Positions 42,228 through 51,401 of a stretch of 64,000 nucleotides of DNA are shown here, piece by piece. The number at the start of each line of letters is the position of its first letter. Position 1 is the first letter of the stretch. The notes under the pieces are model-generated. The model searched no databases. It was not told the DNA's origin and saw only the letters and a program-made list of their open reading frames with translations. A program made the position numbers and the translations under genes. Source of the DNA: Endobugula sp047636495 (GTDB lineage: Bacteria > Pseudomonadota > Gammaproteobacteria > Pseudomonadales > Cellvibrionaceae); the NCBI GenBank assembly GCA_047636495.1, contig JBLILH010000004.1:62001-126000 (forward strand), given 5' to 3'.

Positions 42228-43619
42228 CTATTCAACCAGTAGCTGATAACAAGGCTTGTATCCACCGCTTAGCTTCATGCGCCCTTGGTCAACAAACGAC
42301 ACCAGCAGCTTATCTAACGCAGCCATTAATTGCGCATCACCTTTAAGTTGATATTTGCCGTGCTGACGAATGCGTGCAATACCATCTGCTTTTACATTAC
42401 CCGCAACAATACCAGAAAACGCGCAGCGCAATTGCGCGGCTAATACGTATCCTGGTTGCCCTCGGTGAAGCTTAAGCCCCAGCATGTTTTGGTGACTTGG
42501 GGTAAAGGGTTGCTGGAATACTTCGGGTACTACTAACGACCAATTGTATGCGTAAGATTCGCTGTGCTTTCTGCGGTAACGCTGCACCGACTCTATACCT
42601 TGCTGCATGCGCTGCCCCACTAATACAGGGTCATCGATAACAATGTCATAGTATTTGGCAGCGTCGTCACCCAAAGTAAAGCGAATAAAAGCATCAAGGC
42701 TCGTAAAATAGTTTGCGCTGGTCGCAGAGGCTGCAAAAATCAATGGGAAGCTAACCGTTTGGTTTTCTGGGTGCATTAATAAGCCCAAAATATAAAGAAC
42801 TTCTTCGGCAGTGCCTGCACCCCCAGGAAATACAATAATACCGTGAGATAAACGAACAAAAGCTTCTAAACGTTTCTCTATATCGGGCAAAATGACTAAT
42901 TCATTCACCGTAGGGTTTGGTGATTCCGCCGCAATAATTCCCGGCTCGGTAATACCGACATAACGACCATCGCGAATATGTTGTTTACCGTGACTGACCA
43001 CCGCGCCTTTCATGGGCCCTTTCATTGCGCCAATGCCACAGCCAGTGGCAATGCTCATGCCTCGCAGACCTAACTCGTAGCCAACTTTTTTAGTGAAGTC
43101 ATATTCGTGACGGGGGATAGCGTGCCCGCCCCAGCACACCACTAATTGCGGGCGCACATTGGCTCTAACAACGCCTGCATTTCGCAAAATTCTAAACACG
43201 GCGTCAGTAATGCCTTCGCTAGAGCTAAAATCAAAGCGTCCACCCACGGTTATTTTATGATGGGTATAGACAATATCGCGAAGTACTGAAAATAAATGCT
43301 CCCTGATACCATAGATAATTTTCCCATCTACAAACGCCGATACAGGGGCGTTAATAATCTCAAGTTTAATGCCCCGCGACTCCTGAATAACGTGAATATT
43401 GAAATCAGCGAATTGCTCGGTTATCACAGTAATATCATCTTCACTGTTGTCGGTATTTAAAATCGCAAGGGCGCACTGACGAAACAATTCATAGGTATGA
43501 CTTTCAGCGTTCATTACACCGCTGACCTCGCGATGAGATAAAAGGTCTAAACTACGAGTAGGGCGCACATGGGTCAAGGGGATTTTGAGTATCGTTGAAT
43601 CGTTAGTTGAAAGCGCCAT
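42228..43619 (-). CDS. ppnN: Nucleotide 5'-monophosphate nucleosidase PpnN (YgdH)
   Basis: 463 residues. LOG-family enzyme that cleaves nucleoside 5'-monophosphates to base and ribose 5-phosphate; in E. coli it is a (p)ppGpp target. The Rossmann-like core has CWGGHAIPRHEYDFTKKVGYE, GCGIGAMKGPMKGA and the PGGAGTAEE motif (near residue 263). The N-terminal and C-terminal YgdH-specific domains are both present, so it is the long PpnN type, not the short YgdH/LOG form. Confidence 0.92.
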   Translation of the reverse strand: MALSTNDSTILKIPLTHVRPTRSLDLLSHREVSGVMNAESHTYELFRQCALAILNTDNSEDDITVITEQFADFNIHVIQESRGIKLEIINAPVSAFVDGKIIYGIREHLFSVLRDIVYTHHKITVGGRFDFSSSEGITDAVFRILRNAGVVRANVRPQLVVCWGGHAIPRHEYDFTKKVGYELGLRGMSIATGCGIGAMKGPMKGAVVSHGKQHIRDGRYVGITEPGIIAAESPNPTVNELVILPDIEKRLEAFVRLSHGIIVFPGGAGTAEEVLYILGLLMHPENQTVSFPLIFAASATSANYFTSLDAFIRFTLGDDAAKYYDIVIDDPVLVGQRMQQGIESVQRYRRKHSESYAYNWSLVVPEVFQQPFTPSHQNMLGLKLHRGQPGYVLAAQLRCAFSGIVAGNVKADGIARIRQHGKYQLKGDAQLMAALDKLLVSFVDQGRMKLSGGYKPCYQLLVE

Positions 43620-43722
43620 GGGGGTTACCTGTTATATGATGTAAACTATAAATTTTTCACATTAAACACTGCCTATCAATTAGTTAGGGCATTTTTTTGA
43701 TGTGAAGTATTAGATATTTCTA

Positions 43723-44439
43723 TTATAGCTCAGCATTGTGATAAACGTCTTGAACATCATCTAAATCATCTAGCATATCAATAAACTTTTCGAACATTTC
43801 AATGTCATCGCCCTTTACAACGGTAGTGTTTTGAGGGATGAATTGGGTATCGTCCACATCAAAATCGATACCTTTAAAAGCTTCAGTTAATGCTTGTTTC
43901 GCTTTAAAATATTCAGCGTAGGGGGCAAAAACTGTAATTTTCCCCGCGTCGCTTTCAATATCGGTAACATCCACATCGGCCATCATTAATACGTCTAAAA
44001 CGGCTTCTTCATCGTCATGGCCAAATACAAAAATCGCACAATGATCAAACATGTGGCTCACACTGCCTTGAGTGCCAATATTGCTTTTGGTTTTGGTAAA
44101 ACAAATACGTACGTCACCAAAAGTACGATTGGGGTTATCGGTCAAACAGTCAACAATTACCATAGTGCTACCTGGGCCGTAACCTTCGTAACGTGCCGTC
44201 GAAAAATCTTCGCCACCCCCACCTTTTGCTTTTTCTAACGCTTTTTGGATAACGTGACTAGGCACCTGATCTTTCTTGGCGCGATCAATCATGCTCCGTA
44301 AGGCTAAGTTGCCATCAGGATCTACGCCACCCGCTTTAGCGCACACATAGACCTCGCGACCATACTTGCTGTATACCTTGGCTTTCGCATCTGATGTTTT
44401 CGCCATGGATTCTTTACGGTTCTGATACGCTCTGCCCAT
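43723..44439 (-). CDS. yeeN: YebC/PmpR-family protein, YeeN type
   Basis: 238 residues from ATG 44439 (GGGGAT upstream; TTG 44451 less likely). The start MGRAYQNRKESMAKTSDAKAKVYSKYGREVYV matches YeeN rather than YebC. Conserved GGVDPDGNLALRSMIDRAK, GGGGEDF, RYEGYGPGSTMVIVDCLTDN and C-terminal DDVQDVYHN follow. YebC proteins help ribosomes at proline-rich stalls and some act on transcription; the YeeN branch is less well defined. Confidence 0.9.
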   Translation of the reverse strand: MGRAYQNRKESMAKTSDAKAKVYSKYGREVYVCAKAGGVDPDGNLALRSMIDRAKKDQVPSHVIQKALEKAKGGGGEDFSTARYEGYGPGSTMVIVDCLTDNPNRTFGDVRICFTKTKSNIGTQGSVSHMFDHCAIFVFGHDDEEAVLDVLMMADVDVTDIESDAGKITVFAPYAEYFKAKQALTEAFKGIDFDVDDTQFIPQNTTVVKGDDIEMFEKFIDMLDDLDDVQDVYHNAEL

Positions 44440-44717
44440 TATTATCCCCAATTTTATAAAAAGTGAGTGATTTTAACGTTATCTTGCGGTGCATTAAACC
44501 ATTATCTGGTTGTTTGACCGTTATCACGTTAAATTAGCGCGAATAGCTATGCTTCTAATCAACATTGAGTTGATACTTTATGTTGATGTCATTAAAGCGT
44601 TTTATTCTTTTAAATTGAATATTTTACCGCCAACAAAAGCTATACATTATTCCCACCTTCTGAAATGATAGACAGATAGTTCGGTAACCCCCCCTCATTG
44701 ATTAACAACGGCTTCTA

Positions 44718-45101
44718 ATGAAAATAAGTGAAATGGCAGATGTGACTGGGGTATCAACGGATACTCTGCGTTATTATGAAAAAATTAGCTTGTTAACAAT
44801 AGCGCGCACGAAAACTGGAATCCGTCGTTATTCAGATAAAGATATTAAGACCATCCGCTTTATCAAACAGGCACAAAAAATAGGCTTTAGTCTAGAGGAT
44901 ATTGCTCAACTATTACACTTTAGAGATGACCCCGAAAACGTCAAACCTCAGGTAAGAGCAATGATAAAGGCGAAACTCGAGTTTATTAGTCGGCGTATTG
45001 GAGAGTTGAAGCAACTGGAGAGTGAACTTTCTGTCCTTGTAAATCAGTGCCAAAATAGTCAGGGAGACTGCCCCATTTTAAAAAACTTTGAAAAACAATA
45101 A
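44718..45101 (+). CDS. MerR-family metal-responsive regulator
   Basis: 127 residues. N-terminal winged HTH (MKISEMADVTGVSTDTLRYYEKISLL), dimerisation helix, and C-terminal metal loop with Cys111-x6-Cys118 followed by PIL (CQNSQGDCPIL). CueR has a C-x7-C loop ending CPII, and ZntR needs an additional Cys in the long helix, absent here (LHFRDDPENVKPQ). A monovalent-ion sensor of CueR kind, or a variant, is more likely than a Zn sensor. It heads a metal-related gene group. Confidence 0.85.
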   Translation: MKISEMADVTGVSTDTLRYYEKISLLTIARTKTGIRRYSDKDIKTIRFIKQAQKIGFSLEDIAQLLHFRDDPENVKPQVRAMIKAKLEFISRRIGELKQLESELSVLVNQCQNSQGDCPILKNFEKQ

Positions 45102-45189
45102 GGCGCGTTGAATACAATGTTTTTGAACTAAAACAGGCCAGATGACAAAAAATAGCGTTGTCATCACAACCCCTGAAAAGAGCATCAAT

Positions 45190-45245
45190 CCTAACACCTA
45201 ACACCTAACACCTAACACCTAACACCTAACACCTAACACCTAACA
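45190..45245. repeat. Telomere-like 7-bp tandem repeat (CCTAACA)8
   Basis: Eight perfect head-to-tail copies of CCTAACA, ending in CTAA, 90 bp after the MerR gene. Within the 420-bp gap 45102-45521, a second array follows (TGTTACGAAGAAGT twice plus a partial, 45373-45410). No gene was seen in the gap. Confidence 0.96.
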
Positions 45246-45372
45246 CTAATAAGCTTAACAATATAATACCTCTGATAACAGGGTGAGTAAAATATGATAT
45301 TCATTGGGAGGTTCAGTGATCAAGAGTACCTTGATGAAAAATGCTGTTATAAAGAGATTGTTACAACAAGGC

Positions 45373-45412
45373 TGTTACGAAGAAGTTGTTACGAAGAAGT
45401 TGTTACGAAGAG
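45373..45412. repeat. 14-bp tandem repeat
   Basis: TGTTACGAAGAAGT at 45373-45386 and 45387-45400, then a partial unit from 45401. It lies upstream of the His-rich gene. Confidence 0.85.
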
Positions 45413-45521
45413 TGCCGTTAAAAATAGACAGTAGAAAGTAGGCTAATTACGTATAAAGCCTACCATCGTTAATCGTTTAATTTCTTTAATTGTTCCGTCT
45501 AATTCGCTATCATCGCAACTA

Positions 45522-46022
45522 ATGAAAAAGATCTTATCCATACTATTAATTACCTTGCTGGTATCGCCTGCGTTTATCTCATGGCTACCCCACGGTGTCA
45601 TTCATGCCTTGCATGGCAATAACATCGAGCATTATTTTGCAGGCAGTCATGGCCATTCCAATGATGAACATGTCCACAATGATAACGCTCATGATCATCA
45701 TCTTCATGGCAATGGAAATCTTATTAACACAAACCACCACAGTCATAGAGACAGTCAACTAAGCGATTATCACTCGATCTATTTTGATTTAACAACGTAC
45801 TACAGTGACTACCTCAATGTCGATTTACAGCGAATTAGTAAAACTTCTGTAGATTCTTCTGGCTTCGATTTATACAATATAGACACTATAATCGTCGTCA
45901 ACATCAAACCGCATCACCATTACGACCTCCCACCAAGTAAGACTCGTATCCCTATAGATTGGCAACTCTCTAGCGCAAACAACACTCCACCTTATCTCTC
46001 TACTCAGCGTCTGCGAATTTAG
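45522..46022 (+). CDS. Exported His-rich protein of metal cluster
   Basis: 166 residues. Signal peptide (MKKILSILLITLLVSPAFIS) and then a strongly His-rich region (residues ~24-75: SHGHSNDEHVHNDNAHDHH, NHHSHRD) likely to bind divalent metal in the periplasm. A C-terminal part has another HHH and a PPYLSTQRLRI ending. That ending is, as I recall, seen in small proteins of cation-resistance loci. Family not identified. It is followed by hupE. Confidence 0.75.
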   Translation: MKKILSILLITLLVSPAFISWLPHGVIHALHGNNIEHYFAGSHGHSNDEHVHNDNAHDHHLHGNGNLINTNHHSHRDSQLSDYHSIYFDLTTYYSDYLNVDLQRISKTSVDSSGFDLYNIDTIIVVNIKPHHHYDLPPSKTRIPIDWQLSSANNTPPYLSTQRLRI

Positions 46023-46132
46023 ACACTTATTACCAGGGTGCTTATACCTCTCTACTATAGAGTCGGTGTACATAATTCCTGCGCCGTCTAAAATTTTTGA
46101 AACGCTATAATTTTATGAATGGAGAGACCTTC

Positions 46133-46855
46133 ATGCTTCAACTTTTACAACGATATTCAACAAAAGATCGTCTATACACCGCCATTGGTTTGTGCCTAAT
46201 GTTGGTTGGATTATTGGGGGTTATTCCCGATGCTGTGGCGCATGCCGTAACTGCCGGCGACAAAGGATATATTCAGGAAACCACGGGGATTCACGCCATC
46301 CCTTTTATCTATCTTGGCGCAAAACATATGATGACGGGCTATGACCATTTATTGTTTTTACTCGGTGTTATTTTTTTTCTCTATCGACTGCAGCACATCC
46401 TTATTTATGTCAGTCTTTTTGCGGTGGGACATGTCATAACGCTACTCACTGGTGTGTTGATGGAGATAAGCATTAATGCATTTGTCATTGATGCCATTAT
46501 CGGCTTTTCTATTGTCTACAAGTCACTCGATAATATGGGTGCTTTTCAACGCTGGTTTGGTGTTCAACCCAACACCAAAATTGCGACCTTGCTTTTTGGT
46601 TTACTCCATGGCTTTGGTCTAGCCACTAAAATTTTAGAATACGAATTATCGTCCGATGGCCTAGTCCCTAATCTGATTTTCTTCAACATAGGGGTAGAAA
46701 TCGGTCAGATTTTGGCACTAATAGTGGTTCTAATAGCGGTGAATTTTTGGCGTAAATCAGGCCATTTCATGCAGCATGCTTACAGCGCCAACGTCTTCAT
46801 TATGATGCTGGGGTTCTTGCTAATGGGATTCCATATTACTGGCTTTTTTGTTTAA
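46133..46855 (+). CDS. HupE/UreJ-type membrane metal permease
   Basis: 240 residues from ATG 46133 (GGAGAG 46121-46126, spacing 6); TTG 46097 is an unlikely start. Six or seven membrane helices. HupE/UreJ_2 hallmark GAKHMMTGYDHLLFLLGVIFF and GLLHGFGLATKI hold the conserved metal-binding His/Asp. Family members move Ni or Co; which metal is moved here is unknown. Likely an operon with the next gene. Confidence 0.85.
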   Translation: MLQLLQRYSTKDRLYTAIGLCLMLVGLLGVIPDAVAHAVTAGDKGYIQETTGIHAIPFIYLGAKHMMTGYDHLLFLLGVIFFLYRLQHILIYVSLFAVGHVITLLTGVLMEISINAFVIDAIIGFSIVYKSLDNMGAFQRWFGVQPNTKIATLLFGLLHGFGLATKILEYELSSDGLVPNLIFFNIGVEIGQILALIVVLIAVNFWRKSGHFMQHAYSANVFIMMLGFLLMGFHITGFFV

Positions 46856-46923
46856 TAAAGCGCTATTCAATAAATCAGTGTTCAGTCAATCAATATTCGT
46901 CGTATTTAAATAGGAACATTACC

Positions 46924-47574
46924 ATGCACAACATCAATATACCGTCTGATAGAGAGCTACCCTCTACATCAACACTAATCAAATCCACTATTTTAGCCGC
47001 TATGGTGGCTTGCTTGTTACTCGTAACCGTCGTTATGCCTGCCGAATACGGGATAGATCCCACAGGGCTGGGTGATATTGTTGGACTCAAACGCATGGGA
47101 GAGATAAGAACCTCATTAGCTGAAGAAGCGGCGGCAGATGTAGCCGCTCAAAATATTGGGGCGACTAAAACGGTTGCTGAAGTCGATACGGTAATCGTTG
47201 AAGCAGTGGTGAAAGTAGAACCCGTCAAACCTGCGGTAGCGCCAAGTAATGCGGCTCACCAGAACCACGAAATAAGCTTTTCACTTGCGCCTGATGAAGG
47301 CACAGAAGTAAAAGTGACGATGATAAAGGGAGCGAAAGTTAACTATATTTGGGAAACTAACGGCGGCAAATTAAACTTTGACGTTCACGGAGATTCAAAA
47401 AAGCTTAATATTAACTATCATTCATACTACAAGGGTTCTGATTCAACGCGTGAGGGCAGATTAGAAGCAGCATTTGACGGGGGCCACGGTTGGTTTTGGC
47501 GAAATAGAACCGAGAACACCCAGACGATCACTATCAAAACTACAGGTGAATATACCGCTATTAAGCGTTATTGA
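46924..47574 (+). CDS. Membrane-anchored periplasmic protein of HupE cluster
   Basis: 216 residues. One N-terminal helix (residues ~24-43) after a short cytoplasmic leader, an Ala/Val/Pro-rich linker, and a C-terminal beta domain (ISFSLAPDEGTEVKVTMIKG, VNYIWETNGGKLNFDVHGDS, GGHGWFWRNRT, TITIKTTGEY). This resembles the transmembrane anchor proteins annotated next to HupE in metal loci. The conserved W/H residues in the C-terminal domain suggest ligand contact. Function unknown. Confidence 0.72.
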   Translation: MHNINIPSDRELPSTSTLIKSTILAAMVACLLLVTVVMPAEYGIDPTGLGDIVGLKRMGEIRTSLAEEAAADVAAQNIGATKTVAEVDTVIVEAVVKVEPVKPAVAPSNAAHQNHEISFSLAPDEGTEVKVTMIKGAKVNYIWETNGGKLNFDVHGDSKKLNINYHSYYKGSDSTREGRLEAAFDGGHGWFWRNRTENTQTITIKTTGEYTAIKRY

Positions 47575-47895
47575 TACGCTAATAATTGTTAACACATAAA
47601 GTGGTTTCTGCCGCCAATAAAAAAGTGTTGGCGGTATGGCTAGCCACGGAGGTAACTAACCTTGTAATGACGTTTCATGAAATGTTGATATTGTTTGAGC
47701 ACAAACCTTTTGCCTCGGTAATTACGTAGCACCTTGCTCATATGGTCGTTATAGTCGTATGTATTTCGTCAGTATATTCTGCAATATAAGGTGTTAATTT
47801 ACGTTGTCTATCATTAAACACTTGCACCTAGAGTTAACTCCAAGTGTTTAATGGGTGCATTATTTAAAAGAACCAAAAGAAGTCATCGCCGACAT

Positions 47896-48300
47896 ATGAA
47901 AAAACAGTTCACACGACTACTATTGTTAATATGGCGACTAAGCCAGCCGCTTCTTGCGGTGGTGTCAATGACGTCGAGCACACGCTCGACCTGTAGTGTG
48001 CATGTTCAAAGTGCTTGCGCTCTTACCTCCAAAAATACCCTAACAAATTGCACAAAATATAACACTGCAGAACATATGGGTCACAATAGGCTGGTGGTGT
48101 CTGATTCTGGTAGCCGTTCTCACGACCAATGGTTAATGAACGGTGAGGATTGCGCTACCGTTTGTAAGGTATCCGTTGTCAGCAATCACTTTTTATCCTT
48201 TACGAGTAGAGCGCATTCACAGTTTGATATTCGCGCCATTGACGCTATTGTCGATACCTTCCACGGTACATCTACCGCCCACCCACCCATTCTTGCTTAA
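47896..48300 (+). CDS. Putative small exported Cys-containing protein
   Basis: 134 residues from ATG 47896 (ATG 47851 adds a basic leader). MKKQFTRLLLLIWRLSQPLLAV may be a signal peptide. The mature part has about five Cys (CSVHVQSAC, NC, EDCATVC). A DCATVCKVSVVS segment recalls the CC..C motif of small proteins in copper loci. No strong ribosome site, so it may be non-functional or spurious. Confidence 0.4.
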   Translation: MKKQFTRLLLLIWRLSQPLLAVVSMTSSTRSTCSVHVQSACALTSKNTLTNCTKYNTAEHMGHNRLVVSDSGSRSHDQWLMNGEDCATVCKVSVVSNHFLSFTSRAHSQFDIRAIDAIVDTFHGTSTAHPPILA

Positions 48301-48342
48301 TGTAGGATAAATCCATCTATTATCTGCCCGAGGAGTTAAATG

Positions 48343-48387
48343 ATGTCGGTATTCTATTCTTTGCTTTCACTTTCACTTTACCTTTAG
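48343..48387 (+). pseudogene. Short ORF with strong RBS, possibly a gene start remnant
   Basis: GAGGAG (48330-48335) precedes ATG 48343, but the frame stops after 14 hydrophobic residues (MSVFYSLLSLSLYL). It looks like a signal-peptide start without the rest of the gene. It could also be a leader peptide for DUF411. Confidence 0.3.
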
Positions 48388-48454
48388 TTTTTGTTAATAA
48401 CGTTATCTCTAATTTTTTAAATGAAGAGTCCCACAGCAGATTTTAGGAGTCAGT

Positions 48455-48988
48455 ATGCGAGTACAAATAATAGATGTTAATACACTATGGCATAACCGTT
48501 ACCAGTGTCTACTGGCAATAGTACTTATTGCTATTGCGCTAACGTATGTTCCTGCAGTAAATGCTGCCCCCGCAGCTAAAATAGTGGCACCCATGGTGGT
48601 CTATAAAAGCCCAAGCTGCGGTTGCTGCGGTGCTTGGATTGATCATATGCAACAGGCGGGTTTTAGCACAACAGTACAGCACCCCAAAGACCTCAATACG
48701 ATAAAAAATCAGTTAGGAATACCGCCTTATTACCAAGCCTGCCACACAGCGACACAACACGGATATGTGTTCGAGGGTCATATTCCAGCGGATGTCATCC
48801 AACACTTTCTAGCGAATAAGCCTGACGCTAAAGGCTTAGCGGTTCCAGGCATGCCTATGGGCAGCCCCGGTATGGATACGCATCGTGATTTTGACGCTTA
48901 CGATGTATTGGTTTTAAATAAAGACGGAAGCGATTCACCGTACGCGCGTATTTCCTCAGACAAAATAATTTATCTGGAAGAAAAATAA
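48455..48988 (+). CDS. DUF411 periplasmic metal-binding protein
   Basis: 177 residues with an N-terminal membrane/signal segment (residues ~18-37). The DUF411 signature VVYKSPSCGCCGAWIDHM (Cys55, 57, 58), CHTATQHGYVFEGHIPADVI, VPGMPMGSPGM is complete. DUF411 proteins are linked to copper resistance. AGGAG lies 6 bases before ATG. It is the only intact gene of the copper-type group before the glutaredoxin fusion. Confidence 0.9.
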   Translation: MRVQIIDVNTLWHNRYQCLLAIVLIAIALTYVPAVNAAPAAKIVAPMVVYKSPSCGCCGAWIDHMQQAGFSTTVQHPKDLNTIKNQLGIPPYYQACHTATQHGYVFEGHIPADVIQHFLANKPDAKGLAVPGMPMGSPGMDTHRDFDAYDVLVLNKDGSDSPYARISSDKIIYLEEK

Positions 48989-49055
48989 TGAACATAAGCT
49001 ATGCTTCACTATTTTAAACCGATCACCACTGTCTCGTCGTCGCTTCGTGATGTGA

Positions 49056-49259
49056 ATGGGGCTGTGGGCTGTGGGCAGCGCTATGCTAGGGCTCTATTCA
49101 CTGGCACGGCATGGTTTTATCCACTCATATGGAAGGTGTTCCGGAGAACTGTTTTTGCCGGTATTAATCCGAGTGAAACTTAGTGGTATCACCATCACTC
49201 AGATTTTCAGGAGCAGACATAACATACAGTTTGTGGTTGGTATAAGCGCCTGGTTTTAA
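49056..49259 (+). pseudogene. Remnant of copper-resistance protein CopB (3' end)
   Basis: The frame ending at 49259 finishes with HNIQFVVGISAWF, matching the CopB outer-membrane-barrel end (TQFVVGIRAWF type). Another frame, just upstream, reads FAGINPSET, like the CopB penultimate strand (YAGINWSKT), so frameshifts separate the pieces. No CopB N-terminus is present. The identification is by remembered consensus and is tentative. Confidence 0.4.
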
Positions 49260-49322
49260 TATGAGGAGCTCCATCGATATTCATTGTCAACGGCTACTCA
49301 TTAAATCTTAAAAGAACAACTT

Positions 49323-49622
49323 ATGTTAAAGACACTATTGACTTAAGTATTAGGTGCTGAATTCTTTTTAATAACGTCTACCGTGAGTGCTCATTCTCCT
49401 GAAATGCATAAAAAAGCAAAGGTTGAAAAACCTAAGTGCGAGGGAGTGCAAAGTATGGATCATGCAAAAATTTACATAAATGCATCCGATAATGCAAGCG
49501 ATAATGAAGCAATGCGGGTCAACATCCGACGATCATCATGGTGAGAGTCATAATAAGAAAGACAAAAAAGACGTGAAGGTACTGAGCACGGTGGTCGCGA
49601 TATGAAAGCAAATCACGGTTGA
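49323..49622 (+). pseudogene. Decayed small His-rich exported protein
   Basis: ATG 49323 begins MLKTLLT, then an in-frame TAA, and continues VLGAEFFLITSTVSAHSPEM, clearly a signal peptide. KVEKPKCEGVQSMDHAKI follows; after a frameshift comes STSDDHHGESHNKKDKKD and after a second EGTEHGGRDMKANHG ending at 49622. One stop and two frameshifts break a His-rich protein of about 95 residues, of a kind common in copper loci. Confidence 0.7.
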
Positions 49623-49691
49623 TTATGCGTTAGGCGAGGGCGGTGCGCTTGCTTGCTAGTATCCAATAAGAATAATCAAGAGAGCATGATA

Positions 49692-50254
49692 ATGACAATG
49701 ATAAAAACACTGGTATTATTGTTAATAATGACGGTTATTACCGGTATCGGTTTTATTTACTCCGGTATTTATCCCGTTGGCGCAGATAAAAAGCATTCGG
49801 GACTCACATTTGGGCGTTAAAAACCTTAAGGAAAACTCTATTGCGCGCATCAAAAGATATCAATGTTCCATCCCTAGGTGATGCGATGCTATTACTCAAT
49901 GGCGGGGCTGGTTATAATGATATGTGTGCAGGCTGCCATTTAGAGCCAGGGCAAACAGAAAACGATATGACTCTAGGGTTGTACCCAGTGCCGCCCAACT
50001 TGACTCCGGCTGCAGATAAACATAGCCATAATCACGGCGAAGGCGCTTATAACGACCCAGATGTTATCGCTCGACAGCAATTTTGGGTGATCAAACATGG
50101 CATTATGGCATCAGGAATGGCAGCTTTTGGGCCGACGCATGATGATGACCGTATCTGGGCAATGGTGGCTTTTTTACAAAAATTACCCGAGCTCACACCA
50201 GCTCAGTATCAAATTATTACCGCAAGACAATACACTAACCGTTATAAAATATAA
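49692..50254 (+). pseudogene. Frameshifted c-type cytochrome
   Basis: ATG 49692 encodes a membrane anchor (MIKTLVLLLIMTVITGIGFIYSGIYPVGA, seen in pieces) that stops at 49820. The continuation lies in another frame: WALKTLRKTLLRASKDINVPSL, haem site CAGCH, MTLGLYPVPPNLTP, GIMASGMAAFGPTHDDDRIWAMVAFL. Joining them at about 49810 restores one cytochrome of about 187 residues, so a single base seems lost. The downstream part alone (from TTG 49841) lacks an export signal. Real decay or a sequencing error. Confidence 0.8.
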
Positions 50255-50300
50255 AAAACCAGATAAACCATTAGAAATTTGAGGAGGTATGATTATTATC

Positions 50301-51062
50301 ATGTCAAAAACAGCCACATTATATCGTATGATAAACGATCAGCATATTTGTCCTTTTGGCTTAAAAGCGAAAGATCTACTAAGACGACAAGGCTTTGCGG
50401 TAGATGACCATTCGCTGGGTTCGCGGGAAGACATCGACGCGTTTAAAACACAACACAAGGTCACCACAACGCCACAGATCTTTATTAATGAAGAGCGTAT
50501 CGGTGGCTATGATGATTTACGTAAATATTTTAATCTTTCCTTGCCGGATAAAAGCCAAGTGACTTACAGGCCCGTTATCGCTATTTTTGCCGTTAGTTTG
50601 CTTATGGCAGTGGGGCTTCATAGTAGCTCGCTGGGCAGCTTATTGAGTGCAGGATCGTTTACGCTCCTAGTGGAATTAAGTATCAACGTCGTGGAAGCGT
50701 TTATCGCCATCGCCATGTGTGTATTAGCCATTCAAAAATTACGCGACTTAGAGGGTTTTTCTAACCAATTTATTACCTATGATTTATTCGGTATGCGCGT
50801 TGTACGATATGCCTATATTTATCCGTTTGCGGAAGCCGTTGTCGGCATCGGTATGCTGGCCAATATAACGCCGTGGTTGATATCACCCATTGCATTATTC
50901 ATTGGCGGCATTGGTGCTATATCGGTGATTAAGGCAGTGTACATTGACCATCGAGAATTAAAATGTGCCTGCGTAGGCGGTAATAGTAATGTGCCTTTAG
51001 GTGTTGTTTCGTTAACGGAAAATATAGCGATGGTTGCCATGGGCATTTGGATGCTGGTGTAA
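50301..51062 (+). CDS. Glutaredoxin-MauE/DoxX fusion membrane protein
   Basis: 253 residues from ATG 50301 (ATG 50289 lies one base after GAGGAGG and is the alternative). N-terminal glutaredoxin domain (residues ~1-80) with monothiol site CPFG (Cys17) and TTPQIFINEERIGGYDDL. C-terminal four-helix MauE-like domain (~90-250) with ELKCACVGGNSNVPLGVVSL holding two Cys. Such fusions occur in copper-related loci; a role in membrane thiol exchange is inferred. Confidence 0.87.
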   Translation: MSKTATLYRMINDQHICPFGLKAKDLLRRQGFAVDDHSLGSREDIDAFKTQHKVTTTPQIFINEERIGGYDDLRKYFNLSLPDKSQVTYRPVIAIFAVSLLMAVGLHSSSLGSLLSAGSFTLLVELSINVVEAFIAIAMCVLAIQKLRDLEGFSNQFITYDLFGMRVVRYAYIYPFAEAVVGIGMLANITPWLISPIALFIGGIGAISVIKAVYIDHRELKCACVGGNSNVPLGVVSLTENIAMVAMGIWMLV

Positions 51063-51401
51063 CTTGCCGACTAACGTCAATAAATGGTATCGCACACTAA
51101 GGGCATTACCCTATCAGCATGCTTCCCGATACTATTTATGATCCGTGGTTGACGATTGAAACGTCATTGCGACAATAATCGGCAAGAAGAGAAAGATTGC
51201 GAAAGGTGTTTATCGATTTATATATCAATAAACAGAAAATTCTGACGTTGCCTATCTAGTCTATTAATTCCTTTTATTGTGTTTTTAAAAAAACTGTAGG
51301 TATGATACAGCTCGTATAAATTTTCTAAGAACCACTGTAGTAGTTATGGTGATTATTTTCAGAGTTTTTATATCGTCAATTTTTCTTATAGAGAGTCAAT
51401 A
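51063..51401. other. Intergenic region before gor
   Basis: 339 bp without a gene. CTTGCCGA (51062-51069) and TCGGCAAG (51179-51186) form a distant inverted repeat enclosing about 110 bp. No terminator or promoter was assigned. Confidence 0.4.

Noticed and set aside
45190..45245. CRISPR-like array at the CCTAACA repeats
   Set aside because: Units are 7 bp and contiguous, with no spacers and no cas genes nearby.
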